Part shown: positions 8,641-17,469 of the stretch, piece by piece
Numbering within the stretch: position 1 is the stretch's first letter
Layout: each line of letters opens with the position of its first letter
Assembly (NCBI RefSeq): GCF_004101245.1
Contig: NZ_SCIN01000001.1
Span: forward strand, 1,254,784-1,318,783
DNA from: Sphingomonas sp. UV9
Lineage (GTDB): Bacteria; Pseudomonadota; Alphaproteobacteria; Sphingomonadales; Sphingomonadaceae
Length of the DNA stretch: 64,000 nt
Reading direction: 5' to 3'
Translations under genes and position numbers: made by a program
Notes under the pieces: generated by a model
Database searches by the model: none
What the model was told of the DNA's origin: nothing
The model's input: only the letters and a program-made list of their open reading frames with translations

Positions 8641-10014
8641 ATGGCCGCGAACTGGGCCCCCGACAGCTGGACGCATCACGAAGCACGCCAGCTCCCTACC
8701 TATCCCGACGCCGCAGCGCTGACCGCAGCGACCGATCAGCTCGCCAGTTTCCCGCCGCTCGTCTTCGCGGGCGAAGCGCGCAACCTGACCGCGTCGCTTG
8801 CCGAGGTCGCCGCCGGCAAGGCTTTCCTGCTTCAGGGTGGCGATTGCGCCGAGTCCTTCGCCGAGCATAGCGCGAACAACATCCGCGACACGTTCCGCGT
8901 CATCCTCCAGATGGCGGTCGTGCTGACCTTCGCGTCGAAGTTGCCGGTCGTGAAGCTCGGCCGCATGGCCGGCCAATTTGCGAAGCCGCGCTCGACCGAT
9001 ACCGAGACGATCGGTGGCGTCGAGCTGCCGTCGTACCGCGGCGACAACGTCAACGACATCGCCTTCACCGCGGAGTCGCGCGCGCCCGATCCGCAGCGCA
9101 TGATCCGCGCCTATTCGCAGTCGGCGGCCACGCTCAACCTGCTGCGCGCGTTCGCGCAAGGGGGGTATGCGAACCTGCACCAGGTCCACCGCTGGACGCA
9201 CGATTTCATGGGCCGCAGCCCCTGGTCGAAGAAATATGCCGAGACCGCGGACCGGATCGGCGAGGCGCTCGAGTTCATGGCCGCCTGCGGGATCGATCCC
9301 GAGACCGTGCCGCAGCTCGCGCAGACGCATTTCTACACCAGCCACGAGGCGCTGCTGCTCCAGTACGAGCAGGCGCTGACGCGGCAGGATTCGCTGACCG
9401 GCGACTGGTACGACACCAGCGCGCATTTCCTGTGGATCGGCGATCGCACGCGCTTCGAAGGGTCTTCGCATGTCGAGTATTTGCGCGGCATCGGCAACCC
9501 GATCGGCATCAAGTGCGGTCCGAGCCTCGAGCCCGACGCGCTGCTGCGGATGCTCGACACGCTGAACCCGGCGCGCATCCCCGGCCGGATGACGCTGATT
9601 ACGCGCTACGGCTATGACAAGATCGAGGCGAACCTGCCCCGTCTGGTCCGTGCCGTCACGCGCGAAGGCCATCCGGTGGTCTGGAGCTGCGACCCGATGC
9701 ACGGCAACGTCGTCAAGGCCGCCAACGGCTACAAGACGCGCCCGTTCGACCGGATCCTCGCCGAAGTGCGCGGCTTCTTTGCGGTCCACCGCGCAGAGGG
9801 CACGCACGCTGGCGGCATCCATGCCGAGATGACCGGGCAGAACGTGACCGAATGCACCGGCGGCGCGGTCGACGTGACCGAGCAATCGCTGGCGGATCGC
9901 TACCACACGCACTGCGACCCACGCCTCAACGCCAGCCAGAGCCTGGAGCTTGCCTTCCTGCTCGCCGAGATGCTCAACGAGGAAATGGCCGAGCGCAAGA
10001 AGGTCGCGGCGTAA
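8641..10014 (+). CDS. 3-deoxy-7-phosphoheptulonate synthase, class II
   Basis: First enzyme of the shikimate pathway, condensing PEP and erythrose 4-phosphate. It has 457 residues, typical of the plant/Mycobacterium-type class II enzyme. Class II motifs are [60 protein letters not shown], and [19 protein letters not shown] with metal-binding residues. Start ATG at 8641. Confidence 0.95.
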   Translation: MAANWAPDSWTHHEARQLPTYPDAAALTAATDQLASFPPLVFAGEARNLTASLAEVAAGKAFLLQGGDCAESFAEHSANNIRDTFRVILQMAVVLTFASKLPVVKLGRMAGQFAKPRSTDTETIGGVELPSYRGDNVNDIAFTAESRAPDPQRMIRAYSQSAATLNLLRAFAQGGYANLHQVHRWTHDFMGRSPWSKKYAETADRIGEALEFMAACGIDPETVPQLAQTHFYTSHEALLLQYEQALTRQDSLTGDWYDTSAHFLWIGDRTRFEGSSHVEYLRGIGNPIGIKCGPSLEPDALLRMLDTLNPARIPGRMTLITRYGYDKIEANLPRLVRAVTREGHPVVWSCDPMHGNVVKAANGYKTRPFDRILAEVRGFFAVHRAEGTHAGGIHAEMTGQNVTECTGGAVDVTEQSLADRYHTHCDPRLNASQSLELAFLLAEMLNEEMAERKKVAA

Positions 10015-10023
10015 GAAAACGAT

Positions 10024-10086
10024 CGGGCGTCCCCGGAATGTTTGGCAACCGTCTTGACGGCCGCCAGACCATTCCGTAGACGCCCG
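10024..10086. other. Long segmented hairpin between DAHP synthase and tRNA-Glu
   Basis: A 63-base sequence that folds on itself in four successive stems: CGGGCGTC/GACGCCCG, GGAATG/CATTCC, TGGC/GCCA and CCGTC/GACGG, with small internal loops and a two-base apex. No T-tract follows. It begins 9 bases after the DAHP synthase stop and ends 11 bases before tRNA-Glu. Confidence 0.7.
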
Positions 10087-10097
10087 CATCTGCTAAC

Positions 10098-10172
10098 GGC
10101 CCCTTCGTCTAGCGGTTAGGACGACGCCCTCTCACGGCGTAAGCACGAGTTCGATTCTCGTAGGGGTCACCA
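10098..10172 (+). tRNA. tRNA-Glu (CTC anticodon)
   Basis: Full cloverleaf: acceptor GGCCCCT pairs with AGGGGTC, a five-pair anticodon stem ACGCC/GGCGT encloses loop CTCTCAC with anticodon CTC at 10131-10133, a T-arm with TTCGATT is present, and CCA is encoded at 10170-10172. It reads GAG codons. The accessory genes begin just beyond its 3' end. Confidence 0.97.
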
Positions 10173-10535
10173 GCCACCGCCTGAGTGGCTGAATGGCACG
10201 ATCCTCGCGCGTGATGGCACTTTACGGATCCCGATACGCATGAAGCTGCGTACAAAGCGACCGGTGTAGCCGCCTCTTTCGAAAACTTGCGCACCGGCAT
10301 TTCTGCCATTCCCTCACGTCCCAACTTGCTCCCGTCCTATGCAACGGTGCCGGCACGGCCGATCGTTGAACGCGGCCCGGTCCGCCCGGCTATTGTCCGG
10401 TCGGCGGGCAACGCTGAGCTTGCGATCCAGCCACTGGACCACCGCGACTGTCATCACGGTGTCGCCGATCCGCGACATGCAGCAGTAATGCGGCAGCGAT
10501 GCGCGCCGATACCTGTTGAAGGGGCGCGAGGTCTC
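10173..10535. other. Non-coding stretch downstream of tRNA-Glu
   Basis: 363 bases with no convincing gene. The first 30 bases contain a weak D-arm-like string (GAGTGGCTGAATGGCAC) resembling class II tRNAs, but no cloverleaf follows. Probably degraded sequence at the edge of the accessory region. Confidence 0.4.
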
Positions 10536-10888
10536 ATGCTCACCCGGCGTACGATCATCGGCGCGGCGGCCGCTGCCCCTGCCCTGCTCGGCTTCGGACG
10601 CGCCGGTGCACTGACATCCGAGCGGCTGTTCAGTTTCGGCGTCGCGTCGGGCGATCCGACCCCAGACGGCGTCGTGCTGTGGACCAGGCTTGCGTCGCGG
10701 CCGCTCGCCACGCGATGCCCGACCGGCTGCGCTTCTGCTTCGGCTCGTGCCAGAAATACGAGGACGGGCAATTCGGCGCCTGGGCCAATACCGTCGCCGA
10801 GGATCCTGACCTGATCGTTTTCCTGGGCGACTACATCTACGAGGAGGATCCCTCCGTCGGCACGCCGCCAGCCGGATTCCAGAGATGA
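10536..10888 (+). pseudogene. Broken PhoD-like alkaline phosphatase
   Basis: Two family blocks remain in different frames. The first (from ATG 10536) has a twin-arginine signal, LTRRTIIGAAAAAPALLGF, and the N-domain string FSFGVASGDPTPDGVVLWT. After about 10700 the frame changes, and the second block reads RLRFCFGSCQKYEDGQFG, then AEDPDLIVFLGDYIYE, the start of the catalytic domain, before a stop at 10886. A PhoD enzyme has about 500 residues, so there is an internal deletion with frameshift and loss of the whole C-terminus. Confidence 0.8.
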
Positions 10889-11021
10889 CGCCGACAAATT
10901 GATCGCTGGGGCTCAGCGGAGCGTTGACCAGTCTCGGCGTCGTTTTTGCGATTGCCTCGCAGTAGCTCCATCGCTAGGGGCTCTGGACACGCCGGGGGGC
11001 GTGATGATCTCGGAGGTAGTT

Positions 11022-13190
11022 ATGAGTTTGAACCTGTTCGCGGGGCTGCTGGTTGGCGTCGCTTCGCCGGCGCTTGTCGCCAACGCTCACGCGGCAAAGC
11101 CAGTCGGCATCGTCGATGACGCACCCAGCGCTACGCCCGATCCACAACGCTCCGACGACATCATCGTCACCGGGTCGAAGAGCAGCAAGGCCGACGACAA
11201 GCACAGCGCATCACCTACTGGCCTGGCGCTGTCGCTGCGCGAGACACCCCAGTCGATCACCATCATCGACCGCGAGCGGATCGACGACTTCGCGATCACC
11301 AACGCGAACGATCTGCTGACGCAGACCGTCGGTATCAACGTCGAACGTACCGAGACAGACCGTACCGAATATAATTCGCGCGGCTTCGACATCACCAATT
11401 TCCAGATCGACGGCATCGGCCTGCCGCTGTTCTTCAACATCCAGACCGGCGACCTCGACACCGTGCTGTTCGAGCGGGTCGAGGCGGTGCGCGGCGCCAA
11501 CGCGATCATGACCGGCGTCGGCAATCCCTCCGCGACGATCAACTATCTGCGCAAGCGCCCCACCCCCGAATTCCACGCCAATGCCTCGGCCTTTCTCGGC
11601 TCGTTCGACCAGCGCCGGCTGGAGGCCGACGTGTCCGGCCCGATCACCCAGGACGGCACGCTACGCGTCCGTGCGATCGCCGCGCATGACGAGCATGACA
11701 GCTATCTCGACTACAACCACGTCAACCGCGACGTCTATGCAGGCCTCGTCTCATGGGACGTGCTGCCGTCGCTGACCGCGACTGCGGGCTATATGCGGCA
11801 GGACAACAGGTCCGACGGCGTGCTGTGGGGCTCGCTCCCGCTGGTCTACAGCGACGGCAGCCGGATCGATTACGCACGCTCGGCATCCACCTCGGCCGAC
11901 TGGACCTATTGGAACGTGCTGGACCAGTCCATATTCGGCGAGCTGACGCTGAAGCTGGGCGGCGACTGGTCGGTGCGTGGCGTCTATACCTACCGCAACT
12001 GGCAGGAACGGGCCAAGATCCTCTACGCCTTCGGCACGCCCGACCCGACCACCGGGCAGGGCATCCTCGGCCAGACCGGGATCTATCCGTCGCAGAACAA
12101 GCAGTACATGGCGGATGCCTATGCGTCCGGCAGCGTCGACCTGTTCGGCCGTCGCCACCAGCTCGCGTTCGGCTTTTCCAACGGCATCTCGAACGGCACG
12201 CAATATGGCGCGCTATCGACCACCTTTGTAGACTATGGCGACATTCGCCAGATCGCCAGCCTCAGTGCGGTCGAGCCAGACTATCCGGACGTGCAGATCC
12301 AGGCCGATACCCGCGACCGGCTGACGCGCGCTTACGGATCGATGCAGGTCAATCTGGCCGATCGGCTGAAGGCGGTCATCGGCGGGACCGCGATCTGGCT
12401 CAAGAGCTCGGGCTATTCGTACGGCGTCGACCAGGCGCGGAACAACAACACGCTCAGCCCCTATGCGGGCTTGCTGTTCGACCTGACCTCGAACCTGACG
12501 CTGTACGCAAGCTATACCGACATCTTCAATCCGCAGAGCGAAGTCGATGCCACCAATCGTCGGCTCGATCCCGCCAAGGGCACGAGCATCGAGGGCGGCG
12601 TAAAGGGCGAATGGCTGGGTGGGCGCATCTACGCCGCGGCCTCGATCTTCCAGGCAAAGCAGAAGGGACTTGCCGACTTTGCCGGGCAGTTCGACGCCAC
12701 CAACCCCGCGGGTCAGATCGGCACCAGTTACTATGTCGGTCGCGACACCATCTCGAAGGGGTTCGAGGTCGAGGTCGCTGGCCATGTGTCGGAGCGTTGG
12801 CTGGTATCGAGCGGCTTCACGCATCTGAAGCTCGAGGGCGACGACGGCGAGGCCGCACGGCTGTTCGTCCCGCGCGACACCTTCAAGCTGGCGGCGACCT
12901 ACACGATCGAGAATCTGCGGGACCTCAAGCTAGGTGGCCAGTTCCGTTACCAGAGCCGGATGAGCGCGCCGAGCGGCATCCTCGACGCGGCGGGCGACGC
13001 CATCGCGATCCGCCAGAAGGGGTATGCGACGCTCGACCTGCTGGGCAGCATCCGCGTCGTCGACCGGGTGCGCGCGAGCCTGAACGTCCGCAACGTCACC
13101 AACACCAAGTATCTCGGCACGCTGAAATACGCATCGGGCTTCTACGCCGCGCCGCGCAGCGTCATCGCCACGCTCCGCTTCGCGTATTGA
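11022..13190 (+). CDS. TonB-dependent siderophore receptor
   Basis: Outer-membrane ferric-siderophore receptor of 722 residues, of the FhuE/FpvA-like type. A signal peptide (LFAGLLVGVASPALVANAHA) is followed by a plug domain starting IIVTGSK and containing LRETPQSITIIDRERI and VERVEAVRGAN-like sequence (FERVEAVRGANAIMTG). The 22-strand barrel ends in the consensus C-terminal aromatic (TLRFAY). The start at 11022 is fixed by GGAGG at 11012; ATG 11004 is less likely. It sits just after a phoD remnant. Its usual partners, PepSY and ApbE-type genes, are found 9 kb downstream. Confidence 0.93.
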   Translation: MSLNLFAGLLVGVASPALVANAHAAKPVGIVDDAPSATPDPQRSDDIIVTGSKSSKADDKHSASPTGLALSLRETPQSITIIDRERIDDFAITNANDLLTQTVGINVERTETDRTEYNSRGFDITNFQIDGIGLPLFFNIQTGDLDTVLFERVEAVRGANAIMTGVGNPSATINYLRKRPTPEFHANASAFLGSFDQRRLEADVSGPITQDGTLRVRAIAAHDEHDSYLDYNHVNRDVYAGLVSWDVLPSLTATAGYMRQDNRSDGVLWGSLPLVYSDGSRIDYARSASTSADWTYWNVLDQSIFGELTLKLGGDWSVRGVYTYRNWQERAKILYAFGTPDPTTGQGILGQTGIYPSQNKQYMADAYASGSVDLFGRRHQLAFGFSNGISNGTQYGALSTTFVDYGDIRQIASLSAVEPDYPDVQIQADTRDRLTRAYGSMQVNLADRLKAVIGGTAIWLKSSGYSYGVDQARNNNTLSPYAGLLFDLTSNLTLYASYTDIFNPQSEVDATNRRLDPAKGTSIEGGVKGEWLGGRIYAAASIFQAKQKGLADFAGQFDATNPAGQIGTSYYVGRDTISKGFEVEVAGHVSERWLVSSGFTHLKLEGDDGEAARLFVPRDTFKLAATYTIENLRDLKLGGQFRYQSRMSAPSGILDAAGDAIAIRQKGYATLDLLGSIRVVDRVRASLNVRNVTNTKYLGTLKYASGFYAAPRSVIATLRFAY

Positions 13191-13349
13191 TCTCGTGACG
13201 CGGGCACGCGGGAACCAACGCTTTAGGGTGCGCAGGGCCGCATGATGACGGTGTCAACCGGGTGCCGTGCGTGATCGACGGCGGTCCGGGCAGGCGATCA
13301 TGGCAGCGAATTCATGCAACTGCGATGTCGTGCCGCAGGTTCAGTGGCG

Positions 13350-14123
13350 ATGACCCTGTTCAACAATCAAATCGTGATCGTCACTGGCGGTGAGTCCGGA
13401 ATTGGCGCTGCCTGCGCCAAGGCGTTGGGCGACAATGGTGCCCGCGTCGTGATCACCTATTTCAAGGATGCGGCGGCGGCGCAAATGGTCTGCACATCGA
13501 TCGGCGGCGACGATCGCGCGATCGCGGTCCAAGCCGATGTCGGTGACGAAGCCGCTGTCGAACGGGTGTTCGCGGTAGCTGAAAAGGCGTTCGGCACCGT
13601 CAGCCTGCTGGTCAATTCGGCCGGATTGAACATGAGCGGCGTGATGCTCGTAGACATGGAACTTGCGCAGTTCGACCGTGTCATCCGTTCCGATCTTTAC
13701 GGCCCGTTCCTAACCTGCCGTCGGCTGGTCCGCGCGCTCGAAGCGAAGAATGCCAGGGGCCGGATCGTCAACATATCGTCGATCCACGAACGCGCGCCGC
13801 GGCCGGGCGGAGTCGATTACGATTCTGCCAAGGGTGGCCTGTCGCAGTTGACGGCTACCCTGGCGCTGGAACTGGCCCCCAAGGGTATCGCGGTGAACGG
13901 GGTCGCGCCGGGAATGATCCTGACGCCGATGAATCAGTCCGCGCTCGATCATCCGGACGAGCTCGCGGCGAAGGAGGCGGCGATCCCGTGGAAGCGCGCC
14001 GGACGGCCCGACGAGGTCGCGGCGCTGGTCGTGTTCCTGCTGTCGCCGGCGGCCGACTACATCACCGGTACCACCGTAACGATCGACGGCGCGCTGTCGC
14101 TGACCGTGGCGCAGGGCGCATGA
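13350..14123 (+). CDS. SDR-family oxidoreductase
   Basis: NAD(P)-dependent short-chain dehydrogenase of 257 residues, resembling glucose 1-dehydrogenase and 3-oxoacyl reductase types. Cofactor motif TGGESGIG near residue 13, NSAG, the Ser/Tyr/Lys active site with Tyr-Asp-Ser-Ala-Lys, and the C-terminal TGTTVTIDGA. Its stop overlaps the next gene start by ATGA, so it is translationally coupled to a glycoside-hydrolase-like protein, which suggests a sugar or polyol substrate. Confidence 0.88.
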   Translation: MTLFNNQIVIVTGGESGIGAACAKALGDNGARVVITYFKDAAAAQMVCTSIGGDDRAIAVQADVGDEAAVERVFAVAEKAFGTVSLLVNSAGLNMSGVMLVDMELAQFDRVIRSDLYGPFLTCRRLVRALEAKNARGRIVNISSIHERAPRPGGVDYDSAKGGLSQLTATLALELAPKGIAVNGVAPGMILTPMNQSALDHPDELAAKEAAIPWKRAGRPDEVAALVVFLLSPAADYITGTTVTIDGALSLTVAQGA

Positions 14124-15016
14124 CGATCACGTACGCAGTCGAGCAGCTCGATACCGTCACGATCTCCACCGCGTCGGTAATCGAGGGCATGGACCTGATG
14201 AGTCCGTTCGTCTGGCAGGAAGGCGACCTGTACCGGATCATGGTGCGCGGCGTGCCGCATCCGCTCGAGCCTCGCGATCCGACCGGGATCATCGCGCGCG
14301 GGGAGAGTCGCGACGGGCTGACCTTCCAGATGGATCCGGGTCTTGCCATCACGCCTGGCCCGGGTGCCGAAGACCTGGGCGGCTGTGAGGATCCAACCGT
14401 TCTCGTGACGGGCCACGAGTATCTCGTTTACTATACCGGCGTCGACGCAGCGCGCGCCCAAGGGTGCATGATCCTCGCCGCGGGCCCCGACCTGACCGCA
14501 CTGGTCAAGGAAGACCTCGTCCTGAAGGCACCGCCGGGCGAAGGAAATATCAAGGAAGCCACGCTCGCGCAGACCGCGGCTGGGGACTGGCGCCTGTTCT
14601 ACGAATATGCCGCAAAGGGCGCGTCGCGGATCGGCATGGCGGGCGGGCCGACGCCGAAGGGCCCGTGGACCGTGCTACCGAATCCGTTCGGCATCCGCGC
14701 GGACAGCTGGGACAATTGGCATCTGTCGACCGGGCCGATCTGGCAGGCGGAGGGGCAGGATCCGGTCATGTTCTACAACGGCGCGACGCACGATGCGCGC
14801 TGGCGGATCGGCTGGATCAGCTTCAGTCCTGATTTCGCGCACGTGACAGGACGTGGGTTGGAACCGCTGCTGGTCCCCCCGCCCGCGTTGTCTCGTGAGG
14901 CAACCGACATCGCGTTTGCCGCGTCGGCCGTGAAGGCGGGCGACCGGATAGCACTGTATTATTCGCTGGAGGACCGGATGCTACGGCGGGCGTTGATTGG
15001 GCGCTATGGCGGTTAG
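14120..15016 (+). CDS. GH130/GH43-like five-bladed propeller glycosidase or phosphorylase
   Basis: 298 residues with beta-propeller glycosidase features. The string GGCEDPTVLVTGHEYLVYY resembles the GH130 mannoside-phosphorylase hallmark (Glu-Asp-Pro followed by a Tyr-rich strand). Further propeller-type strands include GNIKEATLAQ, WDNWHLSTGPIW and VMFYNGATHDARWRIG. No signal peptide, so cytoplasmic. It is coupled to the SDR by a 4-base overlap. GH130 is favoured over GH43 or GH32, but the call is by motif only. Confidence 0.65.
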   Translation: MTITYAVEQLDTVTISTASVIEGMDLMSPFVWQEGDLYRIMVRGVPHPLEPRDPTGIIARGESRDGLTFQMDPGLAITPGPGAEDLGGCEDPTVLVTGHEYLVYYTGVDAARAQGCMILAAGPDLTALVKEDLVLKAPPGEGNIKEATLAQTAAGDWRLFYEYAAKGASRIGMAGGPTPKGPWTVLPNPFGIRADSWDNWHLSTGPIWQAEGQDPVMFYNGATHDARWRIGWISFSPDFAHVTGRGLEPLLVPPPALSREATDIAFAASAVKAGDRIALYYSLEDRMLRRALIGRYGG

Positions 15017-15079
15017 CGAGAACGCCGCGCCGGGCCTACGTGCGCCCTCGTCGAAGACGTTCAGCGGCAGGCTGTACGC

Positions 15080-15241
15080 GTGAAGCTGGAGCAGTCGACG
15101 ACGCTGGCGAAGATGCGGCACTGGTCGCGCCAAGACCGCGTTCTTTTTCCTGAAGGAAGCTTCATCCGCGTCCTGGTGTCGGACGGCTGGTGGATGACCG
15201 GGCAGACGATCCTGGTCAACGGCGGTTACACGACGAAGTGA
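15080..15241 (+). pseudogene. C-terminal remnant of an SDR oxidoreductase
   Basis: An open stretch of 53 codons ending LVSDGWWMTGQTILVNGGY then TTK, the unmistakable C-terminus of a short-chain dehydrogenase. The Rossmann motif and active site are absent and the upstream part (KMRHWSRQDRV) is a weak match to the preceding family segment. It follows an intact SDR gene at 13350 but is not its copy. Upstream bases 15017-15079 hold nothing recognisable. Confidence 0.7.
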
Positions 15242-15402
15242 GGTGACCGACCGCCGGACCCGTTCGGGGCGGGCTTATTGTGGATCGAGAGCTTGTCCAT
15301 GATGAACCATGAGCCCGCTTTCCGGCAAAGGGTTACATTTGCGCCGTACCGCGACGACATAAACCCGACGGTTCGATCGACGCACTACACGGAGAAACGC
15401 CA

Positions 15403-16839
15403 ATGACTGCGACCTACGACACCAAGCTCGGGCTTTACATCGCCGGCGAATGGCTGACCGGGGACGGTCGCGATACGCGCGATGTGCTCAATCCGGCGAC
15501 CGGTGGAGGGCAAGCCGCCCTGCCGCTCGCCAGTGCCGCCGATCTCGATCGCGCGCTCGAGGCGACGCAGCGTGGGTTCGTCGCGTGGCGTGCGACGCCG
15601 CCCGAAAAGCGCGCCGCGATCCTGACGCGGACCGCGCAGCTGCTGCGCGAGCGCGCGGATCATATCGCCCGCATCGCTACGCTCGAACAGGGCAAGATCC
15701 AGTCCGAAGCGAAAGGCGAGGTCGCATTCGCCGCCGCCCTGCTCGATTTCCACGCCGCCGAGGGCCTGCGCGTCTATGGCCGCGTCCTGCCCCGCCCCTC
15801 GGGCACCCGCAGCCTCGTCCTGCACCAGCCGGTCGGTCCGGTCGCCGCGTTCTGCGCATGGAACTTCCCCGTCATGAACGTCGTGCGGAAGATCGCCCCG
15901 GCGCTCGCGGCGGGCTGCTCGATCATCATCAAGCCGTCCGAGGAAACCGCGGGCAGCGCGGTCGAAGTGCTGCGCTGTTTCCAGGATGCCGGCTTGCCCG
16001 GCGACGTCGCGCAGTGCGTGTTCGGCGTGCCCGACATGGTCTCGCGTCAGCTGCTCGCCTCGCCGATCACGCGGAAACTGAGCTTCACCGGATCGGTGCC
16101 GGTCGGCAAGGCGCTGATGAAACTGGCCGCCGACACGATGATGCACACCACGATGGAGCTCGGCGGTCATGGCCCGGTGTTGGTGTTCGACGATTGCGAT
16201 CTCGACAAGACGCTTGACACGCTGGTCGCGCACAAGTTCCGCAACGCCGGGCAGGTCTGCGTCGCGCCGACCCGCTTCCACGTGCAGGACGGTATCTATG
16301 ACCGGTTCGCTACGGGCTTTGCCGAGCGGACGCGTGCGCTGAAGGTCGGCGACGGCATGGATTCGGCAAGCCAGATGGGCCCGATGGCCAATGCACGCCG
16401 CCCCGATGCGATCGCCGAGCTGGTCGGCGACGCGACCAGCCACGGTGCGAAGCTGCTGGCGGGCGGCGACTATGGCGGCCAGGGCGGGTTCTTCTTCCAG
16501 CCGACCGTCCTGTCGGACGTGCCGCTGTCGGCCCGCGCGATGAACGAGGAACCGTTCGGCCCGGTCGCCCTGCTCAGCCGGTTCGGCAGCGACGAGGACG
16601 CGATCACCGAAGCCAACCGCCTGCCCTTCGGCCTTGCCGCCTACTGCTTCACCGAGAATGGCCGGCGCCAGAACATGCTCGGCGATGCGATCGAAGCCGG
16701 CATGATCGGCATCAACACCGTCCGCCTGAGCTATCCCGACAGCCCGTTCGGCGGCGTCAAGGACAGCGGCCACGGCTCGGAGGACGGCCCCGAGGGCATC
16801 GCCGCACACCTCGTCACCAAGGCCGTCCACATCAGCTGA
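15403..16839 (+). CDS. NAD(P)-dependent aldehyde dehydrogenase (SSADH-like)
   Basis: Aldehyde dehydrogenase superfamily, 478 residues. Motifs are PWNF-type AWNFPVMN, KPSEETAGSA, FTGSVPVGK, the general-base Glu in ELGGHGPV, and the nucleophile Cys in NAGQVCVAPTR. The closest functional groups are succinate- or ketoglutarate-semialdehyde dehydrogenases, so the oxidised aldehyde may come from sugar catabolism, matching the SDR and GH130-like genes upstream. GGAG precedes the ATG. Confidence 0.9.
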   Translation: MTATYDTKLGLYIAGEWLTGDGRDTRDVLNPATGGGQAALPLASAADLDRALEATQRGFVAWRATPPEKRAAILTRTAQLLRERADHIARIATLEQGKIQSEAKGEVAFAAALLDFHAAEGLRVYGRVLPRPSGTRSLVLHQPVGPVAAFCAWNFPVMNVVRKIAPALAAGCSIIIKPSEETAGSAVEVLRCFQDAGLPGDVAQCVFGVPDMVSRQLLASPITRKLSFTGSVPVGKALMKLAADTMMHTTMELGGHGPVLVFDDCDLDKTLDTLVAHKFRNAGQVCVAPTRFHVQDGIYDRFATGFAERTRALKVGDGMDSASQMGPMANARRPDAIAELVGDATSHGAKLLAGGDYGGQGGFFFQPTVLSDVPLSARAMNEEPFGPVALLSRFGSDEDAITEANRLPFGLAAYCFTENGRRQNMLGDAIEAGMIGINTVRLSYPDSPFGGVKDSGHGSEDGPEGIAAHLVTKAVHIS

Positions 16840-16903
16840 TCGCAGGTCGACAACTTCCACGCTCCCCGAACCGCGACCTGCCGGACCTGCCAGATTGGCG
16901 ATA

Positions 16904-16990
16904 CCGGCAGGTCGCCCCCCGGCTCCACCGGCAGGTCGCCCCGGCTCCACCGGCAGGTCGCCCCGGTTCCACCCGCAGGTCGCCCTGACG
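16904..16990. repeat. 22-bp tandem repeat, about four copies
   Basis: Copies begin at 16904 (24 bp, two extra C), 16928, 16950 and 16972 (partial). The unit starts CCGGCAGGTCGCC and ends GGCTCCA; the third copy has one change and the fourth diverges after CGCC. An inverted hint (GACCTGCCGG) precedes it. It lies in the 630-bp gap before the lanthipeptide locus. Confidence 0.85.
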
Positions 16991-17469
16991 CGACGACTCC
17001 GGCCGGTAGTGCTCCATCTCGGTGCAATACCGCCGCCACCGCCCCGAAATCGCGGCCAGTCTGGATCTCGATCGTTAGGCGCCACCCGGTCTCGGCCGTG
17101 AAACTCTTCCTTATCGACACAGCATAGCCGCCTGTTCTTGTGGCAGAACTTGTCCATCTCGGATGCTTTGCGCCGAATATAATCGAATTTGGTTCAATTG
17201 ATAATTGCGGCCAAATCTCAATCAGATCATGAAGCTGCCAGGTCGAGAATCACGTAACAACAGTAACCGATTCTTTGACAACTGATTAACTATCAATCGA
17301 TTCTATCATATCATGACTAGAGTCAAGAGCCGTGTCGTGTTCTTGAATCCTAGCCTGAAGATCAGTGCACCAATACGTGCTACTGGTTGCGGCGACCTGT
17401 GTTCTGGCAGAACAGCCCCCACGATCGCCTCATCGCTCCGGATAGTCCGGAAACATAGGAGAAGGCGCT
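16991..17469 (+). promoter_or_regulatory. AT-rich upstream region with candidate promoter for the lanthipeptide locus
   Basis: From about 17165 to 17330 base composition drops sharply in GC compared with the rest of the window. A perfect -35 TTGACA occurs at 17275-17280, with GATTCT 18 bases on as a weak -10 (TATCAT at 17304 is too far). A short hairpin TCCGGA-TAG-TCCGGA sits at 17437-17451, just before the ribosome-binding site AGGAGAAGG (17457-17465). No gene is seen in 16991-17469. Confidence 0.4.

Noticed and set aside
10145..10172. tRNA-Glu 3' end as an attachment site for an integrated island
   Set aside because: I found no second copy of the tRNA 3' end in the window and no integrase gene; an island remains possible but unsupported.
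10179..10202. Second tRNA (Ser or Leu type) after tRNA-Glu
   Set aside because: Only a D-arm-like string is present; no acceptor, anticodon or T-arm follows.
16904..16990. CRISPR array
   Set aside because: Units are contiguous with no spacers and no cas genes are near.
15385..17157. Long antisense open frame over the aldehyde dehydrogenase
   Set aside because: Arg/Asp/Ala-rich shadow typical of GC-rich coding DNA; the sense frame has full family motifs. The same applies to 1040-2188 and 51210-53363.
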